This document shows, piece after piece, positions 35,222 to 64,000 of a stretch of 64,000 nt of DNA. The DNA comes from Malurus cyaneus samueli (taxonomy: Eukaryota; Chordata; Aves; Passeriformes; Maluridae). Every line of letters begins with the position of its first letter. Position 1 is the stretch's first letter. The stretch lies in assembly GCA_009741485.1 (NCBI GenBank), contig CM019230.1, forward strand, positions 7,383,983 through 7,447,982, written 5' to 3'. The notes beneath the pieces were generated by a model, which worked only from the letters and a program-made list of their open reading frames with translations, made no database searches and was not told the DNA's origin. The translations under genes were made by a program, and so were the position numbers.

Positions 35222-35769
35222 AATGTGCTTTAGTAGTGCATTTTTTCTTTCTTTCTGAAAACAAGCGTTTTTAACACTTATTTTTTTAACCTCCTTTTGT
35301 CCTCTCTGTGTTTCTTTCTTGTTTTTTTCCCCCCCAGTCCGTGCTTTGAGCAGGGCAGCCCACACAGTGGGCTGGGGGACTGGGAAATGCTTCTCTGCCT
35401 GTCGCTGGGATGTGTCAGTGTTTGGTTCTCAGCAGCAGCACAGGAAGTCTCACCACCCTGACAAAGAGTCATAAAATATGTTGAAGATTTGTTACTAAAA
35501 GTGGACTAAAGAAGTGCTAATTTTGTGTTATCTTTGGAAGAAATGATAAGTCATTTCTGACAGAAACATATATATATATAGCTTTTCAAGGCCCCGTTGG
35601 GTCTTAAAAAAGGTTGTCAGGGAATTGTGAAGGATTTCCTGTGGAATTGCTGGCATGGTACCACGCACAGACTAATTGTAAGAGAAAATTGAAAATGGCT
35701 TCCTACGTCTGACAGATGGTTTTAAAAATTTCCTTTTCAGGTTTGAGTCGATCTCACTAAACTGCAGCC

Positions 35770-64000
<28,231 letters not shown>

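Larger units (their letters stand above)
33988..35740 (+). other. SEC14L1: SEC14L1 intron 1
   Basis: The intron runs from GTAAGG to a TTTCCTTTTCAG acceptor. Its first 600 bases are still CpG-rich and hold two tandem repeats. The middle holds T-runs and a perfect hairpin at 35195-35221. No further exon is recognised. Confidence 0.6.

Overview
The window looks like nuclear DNA from a bird. Numerous CR1 LINE fragments occur in both orientations, including 3' ends with the 8-bp ATTCTGTG-type terminal repeat. CpG-island promoters, AT- and GC-rich minisatellites and a gene with small exons and long introns complete the picture. The species cannot be fixed by eye.

The one gene that can be assigned with confidence is SEC14L1, on the plus strand and running off the right edge. 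A CpG-island promoter with two NRF1-type sites (about 33.78-34.15 kb) and an apparently non-coding first exon ending at 33987 precede seven coding exons: 35770-35832, 57785-57934, 58024-58155, 60183-60311, 60567-60801, 61456-61565 and 62290-62479. They join in frame to give the first 336 residues: the whole PRELI/MSF1 domain, a variable linker, the CRAL-TRIO N-terminal helices and the first residues of the SEC14 lipid pocket. The rest of the SEC14 domain and the GOLD domain lie beyond position 64000. The 22-kb intron 2 holds no recognised gene.

From 1 to about 33 kb I find no convincing protein-coding exon. The region contains a 0.73-kb polypurine tract at the left edge, CR1 fragments, a triplicated CR1 3' end, several minisatellites, AT-rich microsatellite DNA and blocks of low-repeat sequence that could be conserved regulatory DNA. 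A second CpG-rich, ETS-motif-bearing promoter-like segment lies at about 18.5-18.67 kb, flanked by three unrelated minisatellites, and may drive an unannotated, probably non-coding transcript. In mammals the non-coding snoRNA host SNHG20 and the coding gene MGAT5B lie upstream of SEC14L1; that is background knowledge, and no MGAT5B coding exon was recognised here.

No CRISPR array, bacterial operon, integron or clearly novel enzymatic system is present. The most interesting signals are the overlapping upstream ORF on the inferred SEC14L1 mRNA, the two CR1 copies nested in an older CR1 next to the SEC14L1 promoter, the minisatellite apparently seeded from a CR1 beside the 18.5-kb promoter, and a possible intronic H/ACA-like RNA near 21.3 kb.
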